Source: Desulfobacterales bacterium (GTDB lineage: Bacteria; Desulfobacterota; Desulfobacteria; Desulfobacterales; UBA5852). Taken from it: a DNA stretch of 21,200 nucleotides. Position numbers and translations under genes: made by a program. Location of the stretch: positions 1 to 21,200 of the forward strand of contig JASJBQ010000015.1 in assembly GCA_030066455.1 (NCBI GenBank). The letters are read 5' to 3'. Below the pieces are notes generated by a model. That model saw only the letters and a list, made by a program, of their open reading frames with translations. It was not told where the DNA came from and did not search any database. The first letter of the stretch is position 1; each line of letters opens with the position of its first letter. This document shows, piece by piece, positions 1 to 6,818 of the stretch.

Positions 1-285
1 CGTATTGGATGACCCGGCCGCAATGGTGCTGCCGTTGATGTCGAGCTTGCAGGTGACGCCGCGAATCCGAAAAGTGCGATCGTTGGGGTTGACCAGCCGC
101 AGGTGTAGCTGAATGGCACTTTCAAGGTCGTCCGATTTCAGGGGGGTGATTTTGACCAGGCTGATGTGGGGGGGCTCGATGCCCTCATCGAGGGTGGCGC
201 ACCCCCAGGGCAGGCCTCCGATCAACAGGGTGCAAAGCAGCGCCCGGAGGGCGGCCCGATGGTTCCGTTTTCTTCCCCTCGACAT
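1..285 (-). CDS. LEA14-like (LEA type 2/WHy) lipoprotein, partial
   Basis: Minus-strand reading frame open from an ATG at 285 to the window edge, giving the first 95 residues; the C-terminus lies outside. A basic start (SRGRKR) leads into a hydrophobic segment ending LPWGCATL, so Cys29 is a probable lipidation site, although the lipobox is not canonical. The following stretch (EPPHISLVKITPL, then LRLVNPNDRTFRIRGVTCKLDING) matches the pattern of bacterial LEA14-like proteins of the WHy/LEA_2 family: a beta-sandwich with an NPN turn. Family members are periplasmic, usually lipidated, and of poorly defined function, with desiccation or stress roles proposed. A purine-rich GGGAAGAG stretch lies just before the ATG. 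It is downstream of the AsmA gene on the same strand, separated by 226 bp that include a repeat-like element, so co-transcription is uncertain. Family assignment is fairly secure; function is not. Confidence 0.72.
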   Translation of the reverse strand, partial: MSRGRKRNHRAALRALLCTLLIGGLPWGCATLDEGIEPPHISLVKITPLKSDDLESAIQLHLRLVNPNDRTFRIRGVTCKLDINGSTIAAGSSNT

Positions 286-346
286 TTCTCTTCCCGGTCG
301 CTTGCTTGTTGTACCGCGGCCTTCACATCCTCTGGTGGGAAGCCGC

Positions 347-365
347 GTCCGACGCTGAGTCGGAC
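347..365. other. Short perfect hairpin in AsmA-LEA14 spacer
   Basis: GTCCGAC at 347-353 and GTCGGAC at 359-365 form a 7-bp perfect stem with a 5-nt loop. It lies upstream of the LEA14-like gene and just outside the repeat-like element at 368-514. No T-tract follows on either strand, so it is not a classical intrinsic terminator. It could be part of a larger repeat unit. Confidence 0.4.
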
Positions 366-367
366 AT

Positions 368-514
368 TAGAAGTGGTTTCAAAACCTCATCTAACGCCCG
401 ATGGTGGCGTTGCCACTTTCTTTAAAATGCTCACATATCATTGAATATGCTCCGCTTTTTCATCAGGCGGCGCCTTGCCCGCGAACGCGATCTAAGGTTT
501 TGAAACCGCTTCTA
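368..514. repeat. MITE-like intergenic element with 20-nt inverted ends
   Basis: The ends are inverted copies of each other: 368-387 (TAGAAGTGGTTTCAAAACCT) and 495-514, matching at 19 of 20 positions. The interior of about 107 bp has no credible gene but contains small dyads: GTGGC/GCCAC at 404-416, CATAT/ATATG near 430-447, and CGCGAACGCG at 480-489. One end overlaps the AsmA stop codon (512-514). Size, terminal symmetry and intergenic position resemble a MITE or other small interspersed repeat. Only one copy is visible here, so this rests on structure alone. Confidence 0.5.
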
Positions 515-2518
515 GTCAAACAAACCCTTGATCATCTTTTTGGCTTTGTCCTCATAGGGTTGAAGCTCTTCGTTTTCTTTGAAGACTTTCTTGAACTGGT
601 CGGATTCGACGATTTTTTCTTCCACCTGCTGCCGGGCCAGGCTCTTGAGATCCGGTCGGAACGTGGGCTGGTCAAAGGAGCCGCTGACCAGCACCGGTAC
701 CATGATGCCGCTGCGGGAGGCCGTGTCGCCCTGGCCCACGAGGGTGGCCACGAATTTGGGGTTGACCCGGAAATTCAGGGTTTCGTTCACCAGGTCGGCC
801 TGGCCGTTGGCCAGCAGACGCAGCAGGGGCGATTTCATATTCGAGGCGGCCGTCTGGAAAACGCCGTCCTTGAGCTCGAAGGGGATGTCCAACTCGCTAA
901 AATCGGTCCTGGGCTTTTCGGTGGGACGTTCCCCGGCGCCGAAGGCGGCCTGGAGGTTGCGCACCATGCCGGCCAGATCGATGCCCACGATGGCACCGTC
1001 GTTGAAGGTCAGGCGGCCCTTCCCGTTGAGGGACTTGCGGATCGTTTCGGGCCGATCGCCGGCAAACTGAAGATCGATCGCCGTCACCAGTTTGCCCTCC
1101 AGGAAGTCTTTTTGGAGGACATCCGTCATAAAGGGCCCAACCAGCATATCGGTGAGTTGAAGCGAAATGTTGGAGCGGGGTTGGCTGCGGGTGACGTCCA
1201 GGTTTCCCTCGATGCGGGCCTTTCCCCCGTAGAGGTCCGCGCTGAAGGGCTCGAGGTCGAAGCGCCCGTTGCGCCCCTTGATTTGGAGCACGATCTGCTG
1301 CAGCCGTGCCTGATTGATCTTGAGTTTGGCTACATCGAGCCGGGCGTCCAGGACGAGGCGGCGCAGCGGGGCGTAATCCACGCCCCCCGGTTGATCCTCC
1401 CCGGCCGGCGGTGCGGGTGCCGGGGCCTGATCTTTTTTCTTTGCCGGTTTCTTTTCCGGCGCTTCGGCCGGCAGGTAGCGATCGACGTCGATGTCGTCGA
1501 TCTTGGCTTTCACATTGATGCGCGGTTTGTCGAACTCGCCCGCTTCGGCCTCGAAATCGATCCGGCTCTGGTCCAGGGTCATCTGGCCGGCGTCGAGCTT
1601 GATCGACTGGGGGCCGCCGTTGAGGCTGGCGCTGAAGGCGACCGACTGCAGCGCTTTGGGGTCGGTCGTGTTCACCGGAAATGGCTGGCCCAGGCGCTCG
1701 AAGAGCTTGCGGGGGGAAAAGGGTTGGGCCTTTACCTGCAGGTTCACCACCGGCTGGGTTTGGATGTCCCGCGCGCTGCCTTTGAGGGTCAGGGCGAGCT
1801 CGTTCATTGCGGCCAGCGCCAGATCGAAGCCGAGAGGCTGGCTGGCCGGGGGGTTGCCGACCGGGCCGATATTGCCCGACAGCGTGATCGGCTGTCCATT
1901 GAACCGCGTCGTGAAATCAATTTGAAGCGGGCGGTCCAGGGAAACGTCTTTGAGCACGAGGTTGAGGTCGGCGATTTCCTGCTTCTGGCCGCTGGCCTCG
2001 TCGACGTAGGTCAGGCGTCCGTTGCGGATGGCGATTTCCTCGGCTGTCAGGGTGGCCAACGTCGTATCCGCTCCCGGCGGGGGCGTTTTTTCCTCGGGCT
2101 TGCCGGGTGATTCGCCGGCGGTCGCAAAATCCCAGTTGGTCTTACCGCTCTTGGTTTTGATCAGGGCCAGCGCGGGGGCCTCGACGACAATGCGCTTGAC
2201 TTCCACCTCGCGGGAGAGAAGGGGCAGCAGACGAACTTGGGCTTCAAAGCGGCCGACAGCCAAGAAAGCTTGATCCCCGAATTCGGCCGGGCTACCCAAC
2301 TGCAGGTCGCTGAGGGCCACGCCGATCCAGGGGAAGACGGAAAGCGCCATGTCCCCGCCGATTTTGAGGGGCCGGCCAGTGGCTTTTTCAACCTGCGCCT
2401 CGATCTGCGGCTTGTATTCGTTGACGTCGACCAGCAGGGGAATGAGGACGACGGCGGCGATCAGAACAACCACGATGGCACCCGCGGCCATCAGGATCCA
2501 TTTGAGCAGCCGGTTCAT
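512..2518 (-). CDS. AsmA family protein
   Basis: 668 residues, close to or slightly longer than typical AsmA proteins. A single N-terminal hydrophobic segment (about residues 8-30) is followed by the diagnostic DVNEYKPQIEAQVEKATGR stretch and an AsmA N-terminal domain (LKIGGDMALSVFPWIGVALSDLQLG). A Lys/Pro/Ala-rich linker at about 351-379 divides the protein. The C-terminal half (about 380-640) carries AsmA_2-type repeats, including GKGRLTFNDGAIVGIDLAGMV. AsmA-family proteins are inner-membrane-anchored, span the periplasm and belong to the bridge-like lipid transfer superfamily thought to affect outer-membrane phospholipid flow. AAGGAG lies 9 nt before the ATG at 2518. It is divergent from the patatin-like phospholipase gene across 485 bp; both could concern phospholipids, but that link is inference. 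Its last codon overlaps the inverted-repeat element. Confidence 0.93.
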   Translation of the reverse strand: MNRLLKWILMAAGAIVVVLIAAVVLIPLLVDVNEYKPQIEAQVEKATGRPLKIGGDMALSVFPWIGVALSDLQLGSPAEFGDQAFLAVGRFEAQVRLLPLLSREVEVKRIVVEAPALALIKTKSGKTNWDFATAGESPGKPEEKTPPPGADTTLATLTAEEIAIRNGRLTYVDEASGQKQEIADLNLVLKDVSLDRPLQIDFTTRFNGQPITLSGNIGPVGNPPASQPLGFDLALAAMNELALTLKGSARDIQTQPVVNLQVKAQPFSPRKLFERLGQPFPVNTTDPKALQSVAFSASLNGGPQSIKLDAGQMTLDQSRIDFEAEAGEFDKPRINVKAKIDDIDVDRYLPAEAPEKKPAKKKDQAPAPAPPAGEDQPGGVDYAPLRRLVLDARLDVAKLKINQARLQQIVLQIKGRNGRFDLEPFSADLYGGKARIEGNLDVTRSQPRSNISLQLTDMLVGPFMTDVLQKDFLEGKLVTAIDLQFAGDRPETIRKSLNGKGRLTFNDGAIVGIDLAGMVRNLQAAFGAGERPTEKPRTDFSELDIPFELKDGVFQTAASNMKSPLLRLLANGQADLVNETLNFRVNPKFVATLVGQGDTASRSGIMVPVLVSGSFDQPTFRPDLKSLARQQVEEKIVESDQFKKVFKENEELQPYEDKAKKMIKGLFD

Positions 2519-3003
2519 GGGTCGGCTCCTTCCTGTCGGTTGTTTTAATTTCCGGCGTACCGTATGTTGGCACCATACGGCACACGTGCGTCGGTGTGAC
2601 TTGCCCCGGGCGCGCTGAATTGGCAGCGATAAGGGTTTCTATGCTCAGGGATGGTAACGATGGGCAACGGCCCGCTGTTGGTTACCCTATCCATCGATTT
2701 AGCAAAATTCAATACACAAGTTAATATTTTCAGACCATTAGCTGGCAGGCCACCTATGCGTCCGTGGCGACCGATGTGATCGCCTCCCGTGGGCCGGTCA
2801 ATTTCCACGGCCGGATCCGGGCTGCACAAGGGATGCGCCGCCACGAACCAACCGCGCTTGATGAGTCCCGATCGGCGTTCTAACGTTGATTTTTTTCAAC
2901 CGGGAAAATCTGAATGCCAAACTTCATACATTTGGATCACGGAGGCTGGCCAAGACGGAAGAGGCATTGAGTGTTGGCCCTACAACCCCAAAAGGAGATC
3001 ACA
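2519..3003. other. 485-bp divergent intergenic region, AsmA / patatin
   Basis: No credible gene: the short frames here lack family signatures and ribosome-binding sites. It should hold the promoters of both flanking genes. The only clear structure near the AsmA start is the dyad at 2560-2580. An AT-rich patch (about 2695-2740) and the stretch around 2884-2910 with a GTTGA-T6-TCAAC mini-dyad are candidate promoter zones, but I cannot assign -35/-10 boxes with confidence. Confidence 0.6.
2560..2580. promoter_or_regulatory. Dyad upstream of AsmA gene, possible operator
   Basis: CCGTATG (2560-2566) and CATACGG (2574-2580) are perfect inverted arms around a 7-nt centre, 42-62 bp upstream of the AsmA ATG. 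Such a dyad in a leader or promoter could be an operator or an RNA hairpin. No regulator can be named. Confidence 0.35.
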
Positions 3004-4098
3004 ATGACGGCAAGTGACACCAAGAGAATTGACATCGCCCTTCAGGGCGGGGGCGCCCACGGCGCCTTCACCTGGGGCGTCCTCGATCGGTTGCTCGAGG
3101 AGCGGCGCATCGAAATCGAGGGCATCAGCGGCACGAGCGCCGGGTCCATGAATGCGGTGGCCCTGGCCCAGGGTCTGGCCGACCGCGGACCCCGCATGGC
3201 GCAGGAACTGCTTGCCGGCTTCTGGAAGAAGGTCAGCGAGGCTGCACGCCTGGGCCCCGTCCAACGCTCCTTTTTCGACGTCATGATGGGGCGCTGGAGT
3301 TTGGACCTGTCGCCCAGTTTCATCTTCTTCGAGCATTTTACGCGGACCTTCTCGCCGTATGAGTTCAATCCGTTCGATATCAACCCGCTGCGCGATATTG
3401 TGGCCGAGGTTTTCGACTTCGACGTCATCAACAACGCCCGGTTGCCGACGCTTTTTCTCTCGGCTACCAATGTCCGCACCGGACGTGCCAAGGTGTTTCG
3501 CCAGCCAGAAATATCGGTGGATGCGACCATGGCCTCCGCCTGTCTGCCCTTTTTGTTCCAAGCCGTCGAAATCGACGGCGAGGCCTACTGGGATGGCGGC
3601 TATATGGGCAATCCGCCGATATTTCCCCTGATCGACGAGACCGAGGCCAGCGACATCGTCATCGTTCAGATCAACCCGTTTTCACGATCCGAGATTCCCC
3701 GTACGGCCTACGAAATCAACAACCGCTTAAACGAGATCACCTTCAACGCCAGTCTGAAAAAAGAACTGCGGGCCGCCGCCTTCCTCTCGGAGATCATCCA
3801 CCATGAAAATCTCGACCGGCAGGCCTACCGCGACGGTCGCCTCCATCTTATACAGTCCGAGGAGGAAATGCGGAAGCTAAGCGTCTCCAGCAAACTCAAT
3901 GCCGAGTGGCAATTCCTGCAACATCTCCACGACATCGGCTGGCGCACGGCCGATCAGTGGCTGGCGGCGCACTTTGACGATCTGGGCGTTCGTACCAGCT
4001 GGTTCCCCGAATTTGTCTTCGAAGAGAGCCTCAAGCCGGCCCATTTGCCGGAAGATCGGCAGGCTGTAAAAGATCCAAAGAAGAGGAAACCCAAATGA
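3004..4098 (+). CDS. Patatin-like phospholipase family protein
   Basis: 364 residues from the ATG at 3004, chosen because AAAGGAG lies 6 nt upstream; the frame also opens further upstream without such a site. All patatin hallmarks are present near the N-terminus: the glycine-rich oxyanion loop GGGAHG (15-20), nucleophile Ser45 in GTSAG, and the dyad Asp197 in WDGGY. No signal peptide is seen, so a cytoplasmic or membrane-peripheral acyl hydrolase is likely. The C-terminal region (about 210-340) is helical and ends in a Lys-rich tail. Family members hydrolyse acyl esters of phospholipids or other lipids; the substrate here is unknown. PHA genes lie about 1 kb away, and patatin-like proteins have been reported on PHA granules in some bacteria, but a granule role here is only a guess. 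A degraded ORF overlaps its stop codon. Confidence 0.93.
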   Translation: MTASDTKRIDIALQGGGAHGAFTWGVLDRLLEERRIEIEGISGTSAGSMNAVALAQGLADRGPRMAQELLAGFWKKVSEAARLGPVQRSFFDVMMGRWSLDLSPSFIFFEHFTRTFSPYEFNPFDINPLRDIVAEVFDFDVINNARLPTLFLSATNVRTGRAKVFRQPEISVDATMASACLPFLFQAVEIDGEAYWDGGYMGNPPIFPLIDETEASDIVIVQINPFSRSEIPRTAYEINNRLNEITFNASLKKELRAAAFLSEIIHHENLDRQAYRDGRLHLIQSEEEMRKLSVSSKLNAEWQFLQHLHDIGWRTADQWLAAHFDDLGVRTSWFPEFVFEESLKPAHLPEDRQAVKDPKKRKPK

Positions 4099-4254
4099 TC
4101 GACATTCTTGCGTTTCTGGCCGTTTTCAACCGCTCCCGTCATTCTTCTGGCCACCGTATTTGGCGCGTTTTAATCTGGGCTTGCCGTCGTCGTAGCGGGT
4201 ACGATTTGGCCGGACGAATCGTCACCGGATCACGGCCTCAACCACGGACGGTGA
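4095..4254 (+). pseudogene. Remnant of a small membrane-protein ORF
   Basis: An ATG at 4095 overlaps the patatin stop codon (ATGA) and is preceded by AAGAGG, an arrangement typical of translational coupling. The frame starts MIDILAFLAVFNR and then loses membrane-protein character. In the +1 frame, from about 4135, hydrophobic coding resumes as PVILLATVFGAF, an in-frame TAA at 4171, then SGLAVVVAGTIWPDE to a TGA at 4252. Joined, the pieces would give two transmembrane-like segments. This fits a small membrane protein gene broken by one frameshift and one stop. It could also be coincidence in GC-rich DNA, and the intact 56-codon frame at 4095-4265 might itself be translated. Confidence 0.35.
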
Positions 4255-4261
4255 ACGTCGC

Positions 4262-4846
4262 CTAATCCGCGACGAAACGAAGCCGCCCGATCACTTGCAG
4301 CGCATTCGCATGTGGTGGGGCAAGCAGCACGCCCTCGCCCGAAGATACGCTTTCACCGGTTATCCCGGCAATGGTTACGAAGTGGGTCACCAGGATGATC
4401 AGGTCGCCATCCTGTGACTGGCGGGAAATGAAATCGCGCAGCGCCGCAAGGTTGGGCTCCCGATCCTGCGGTCGCTGGAAAAAGGAATTCAGAGCCGGCA
4501 GAGGGGTTACCGGGCCCAGATCGATCAATGCCGCGGTCTCGAGGCAACGGCACCACTGACTGGCATATACGCGGGCCTGGGTGATGCCCCGGGTGCGCAG
4601 CCAGACGCCGATATTCGTCGCTTGTTCGCGACCGCGGGCGTCCAGGTTGCGCTGGGTGCGGCAATCGCCGAGCCTGAAGTGGGGCGGATCGCCCGTCCCG
4701 GGCGCCAGGGCGTGGCGCAGCATGAGGATATGGCCCCCGCCTTTAAGCCGCGGGAGCAAATCGGCGGAATCCGCATGGGAAATGGCGGCCGCCAGCAGAA
4801 TGAACATCCAGATGGCAAAGGCCCCTATGATTCGATACGATGCCAT
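4262..4846 (-). CDS. Secreted histidine phosphatase family protein
   Basis: 194 residues from the ATG at 4846, chosen because it opens directly into a signal peptide (hydrophobic residues 6-21, likely cleavage near SHA-DS). An in-frame ATG at 5011 would place 55 unlikely residues before that signal. The Shine-Dalgarno is weak at either start. The family signature is clear: LMLRHA with catalytic His45, GDPPHFRLGDCRTQRNLDARGR after it, SQWCRCLETA with Arg100, and the second histidine His155 in LVTHFVTIAG. This matches periplasmic branch-2-like histidine phosphatases, which hydrolyse phosphoesters through a phosphohistidine intermediate. The substrate is unknown. The gene converges with the patatin gene, and its stop lies inside the remnant-ORF region. 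It sits below the PHA terminator, so it probably has its own promoter. Confidence 0.85.
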   Translation of the reverse strand: MASYRIIGAFAIWMFILLAAAISHADSADLLPRLKGGGHILMLRHALAPGTGDPPHFRLGDCRTQRNLDARGREQATNIGVWLRTRGITQARVYASQWCRCLETAALIDLGPVTPLPALNSFFQRPQDREPNLAALRDFISRQSQDGDLIILVTHFVTIAGITGESVSSGEGVLLAPPHANALQVIGRLRFVAD

Positions 4847-5027
4847 GTCAATGTCTTTCGGCTTTGCCTCGAATCCATACCACGAATGGCCATCAATCCT
4901 CAGGGGATCAAGCTGTAAGCCCCCACCGCTTCCGATCGGAAAACGCGCTTCGAACGTGTCGGTCGCCATCCGCCGCATGTCGATCGTTCTATCGTTCTGA
5001 GAAATATCCATTCGGATCGAATGCCCA

Positions 5028-5061
5028 AAAAACCCGCACCTCCAATGTCAAGGGGTGCGGT
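5028..5061 (-). terminator. Rho-independent terminator of the PHA operon
   Basis: Read on the minus strand, CCGCACC (5061-5055) pairs with GGTGCGG (5041-5035) around a loop of about 13 nt, and a run of six T residues (5033-5028) follows after one base. This is the classic intrinsic-terminator layout. It lies about 117 nt past the phaJ stop codon and upstream of the histidine phosphatase start, so it most likely ends the long PHA transcript. Confidence 0.8.
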
Positions 5062-5177
5062 CGACCTGGGCCGTATGGGCCCCGTCGTAGGCTCCCATTG
5101 TGATTGTTTCTACGGCACCGGCCGTTTCCAGGCGTCCAATGAGAATGGCGTTAACCGCTGAAGGTGGTGGGGCTTAA

Positions 5178-5597
5178 TCACCCCCGGGGGGGGCTCACCA
5201 GGGCCTCGCCGGTGAGGACTTCGGTGCCGTCCTGGTTGGTGCACACCGTCTTGAGGCGGACCCTTTTCTTTTCCGTCAGGATCTCCACGACTTCGGCCGT
5301 GGCGGTAATCGTGTCACCGATACGCACCGGCGCCAGAAAGTTGAGGGTTTGGGAGATGTAGATCGTTCCCGGGCCGGGCAACTGGCAGCCGATCACGGTG
5401 GAGATGAAGCTTGCGGATAGGATGCCGTGGGCGATGCGGGTTTTAAAGGCCGTTTGTTCCGCGTAGGCCTGGTTGATGTGAGCCGGGTTGAAATCGCCGC
5501 TGACGCCAGCGAACAGGTAGACGTCGGATTCAGCGACGGTTTTGCTGAAACTGTCCTCCTGGCCGATTTCCAGTTGATCGATGGTGTATCCAGGCAT
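5178..5597 (-). CDS. phaJ: (R)-specific enoyl-CoA hydratase (MaoC family)
   Basis: 139 residues, the usual length of single-hotdog PhaJ proteins. The hydratase 2 motif is intact: SGDFNPAHIN supplies the catalytic pair Asp35 and His40, followed by RIAHGILSASFISTVIG. PhaJ hydrates trans-2-enoyl-CoA to (R)-3-hydroxyacyl-CoA, the PHA synthase substrate, and so diverts beta-oxidation intermediates such as crotonyl-CoA into PHA. AGGGGAGGA precedes the ATG by 4 nt. As the last gene of the PHA operon with no phaA or phaB here, it is probably a main monomer route; the reverse, feeding depolymerised monomer to beta-oxidation, is also possible. The related MaoC enzymes of other pathways cannot be fully excluded, but location favours PhaJ. 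Confidence 0.88.
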   Translation of the reverse strand: MPGYTIDQLEIGQEDSFSKTVAESDVYLFAGVSGDFNPAHINQAYAEQTAFKTRIAHGILSASFISTVIGCQLPGPGTIYISQTLNFLAPVRIGDTITATAEVVEILTEKKRVRLKTVCTNQDGTEVLTGEALVSPPRG

Positions 5598-5642
5598 GAT
5601 TCCTCCCCTTAGCGAACCGGCAAGCGTTTGAATATTGCGGGT

Positions 5643-5668
5643 AGGCCGCGTATGGGCTTATGCGGCCT
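5643..5668 (-). other. Intercistronic hairpin between GAF gene and phaJ
   Basis: AGGCCGC (5643-5649) and GCGGCCT (5662-5668) form a perfect 7-bp stem with a 12-nt loop in the 114-bp gap between the GAF-protein gene and phaJ. No T-tract follows, so it is more likely an mRNA processing or stability structure, or a weak attenuator, than a full terminator. Confidence 0.5.
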
Positions 5669-5711
5669 GGCGATGAACGATCCCGTCTTGTGCGGTGTTG
5701 GGGCGATGTCC

Positions 5712-6758
5712 TCAGAACCAGCTGCGGTGGCTCCAGACATCGGCTTCCAGCTCCTTCTGTTCGGCCTGCAGTTTGAGAAACATGGAGGCGTTCTGGATGG
5801 CCAGCCCGCCCTGATGGGCCAGGGCCTGGACCAGAACGACCATATCTTCCTCGTATTTGCGTTTCACGGGGCTGTAGAGTCTGAGGGTGCCGATAACCTC
5901 GTCCCGGGCCGTGATGGGCGTGATGATCATCGAGGCGATGCCTTCAGCCGCCACCTCGTCCTTGTAACGGACCCGCTTGTCGCTGGCGGCGTCTTCGATG
6001 ATCACCGTTTCACCCTTTAGCGCGGCCGTCGAAATATCGGTGCCGGTATGGCGTCCCACGTCGCGAAATTCATCGCTGAGCCCGTGGTAGGCCACCAGCT
6101 TCAAGCTGCCGGAGTCCTCGTCCAGAAGGCGGATGGCCGCGCCTTTCAGACCCAGGCTTTCGCATATCTTGACCGTCAGGATATTGAGCACCTCCTTGAT
6201 GTCGCGGGTCGAGTTGATGGCCGAGGCCAGATCCAGAAACATGAGGGCATTTTTTTGGATGCGCTCCAGCAGGCGGGTTTTCTCGATGGCGACGCCGCCC
6301 TGGTCGGCCAGGGCGTCCAGAAATTCGATCTCCTCGGCGGAAAACTTGCGGCGTTTGGCGGTATAGAGTGACAGCACGCCAATGGGCTGATCCTTGACGC
6401 GCACCGGCACGCTCAGGATACTGGCGATGCCTTCCTTGACTTTGGCCTCATGATTCTCAAGGCGCGGATCCTTGGTGGCGTCCTCGAAGGCCAGGTGGCC
6501 CGCCTCGAGCAGGGGCTTCAAGAGCTTCTGGGCCTTGAGGGGGTTGGCGTGCAGATAGCTTTCCGACAGACCGTGTTGGGCCTTGGGGACGATAAGATCT
6601 TTGCTTTCATCGGCCAGAAACAGGCAGGCCGCCTTGCCGTTCAGGGCATCCGTGGCGCTTTGCACCACGAGGTCGAGGAGCTCCTCCTGAGTGGCCGCGG
6701 TGCCGAACGCCTGGCTGATTTTGCAGAAGGTTCTAAAAAAGTCGCTGTTTTTGGTCAT
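5712..6758 (-). CDS. Tandem GAF-domain sensor protein
   Basis: 348 residues with two GAF domains, about 25-160 and 185-322. Both show the family pattern, for example EGIASILSVPVRVKDQPIGVLSLY in the first and EGIASMIITPITARDEVIGTLRLY in the second, each followed by a helix containing (A/D)xQGG(V/L)AI. A connecting helix (about 155-190) resembles a signalling helix. No HD-GYP, GGDEF, kinase or DNA-binding output domain follows; the protein ends about 25 residues after the second GAF. GAF domains bind small molecules (cyclic nucleotides, haem, amino acids) or mediate dimers; the ligand here is unknown. AAGGAG lies 5 nt before the ATG. It sits between phaC and phaJ in an apparently single transcript, so a regulatory or scaffolding role in PHA metabolism is plausible but unproven. 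Confidence 0.9.
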   Translation of the reverse strand: MTKNSDFFRTFCKISQAFGTAATQEELLDLVVQSATDALNGKAACLFLADESKDLIVPKAQHGLSESYLHANPLKAQKLLKPLLEAGHLAFEDATKDPRLENHEAKVKEGIASILSVPVRVKDQPIGVLSLYTAKRRKFSAEEIEFLDALADQGGVAIEKTRLLERIQKNALMFLDLASAINSTRDIKEVLNILTVKICESLGLKGAAIRLLDEDSGSLKLVAYHGLSDEFRDVGRHTGTDISTAALKGETVIIEDAASDKRVRYKDEVAAEGIASMIITPITARDEVIGTLRLYSPVKRKYEEDMVVLVQALAHQGGLAIQNASMFLKLQAEQKELEADVWSHRSWF

Positions 6759-6818
6759 GGTGTCTCCTTACTTCGGATAAAAGGCTGGATTCGTGGATCA
6801 ACGCCGTGCGCCGGACGG

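Noticed and set aside
401..2110. 569-codon plus-strand open frame
   Set aside because: Antisense to the AsmA gene, which has a clear family match and ribosome-binding site. The frame is a GC-bias shadow without a domain signature.
2568..2583. TTGGCAC resembling a sigma54 -24 element
   Set aside because: The matching GC-containing -12 element is not at the required spacing.
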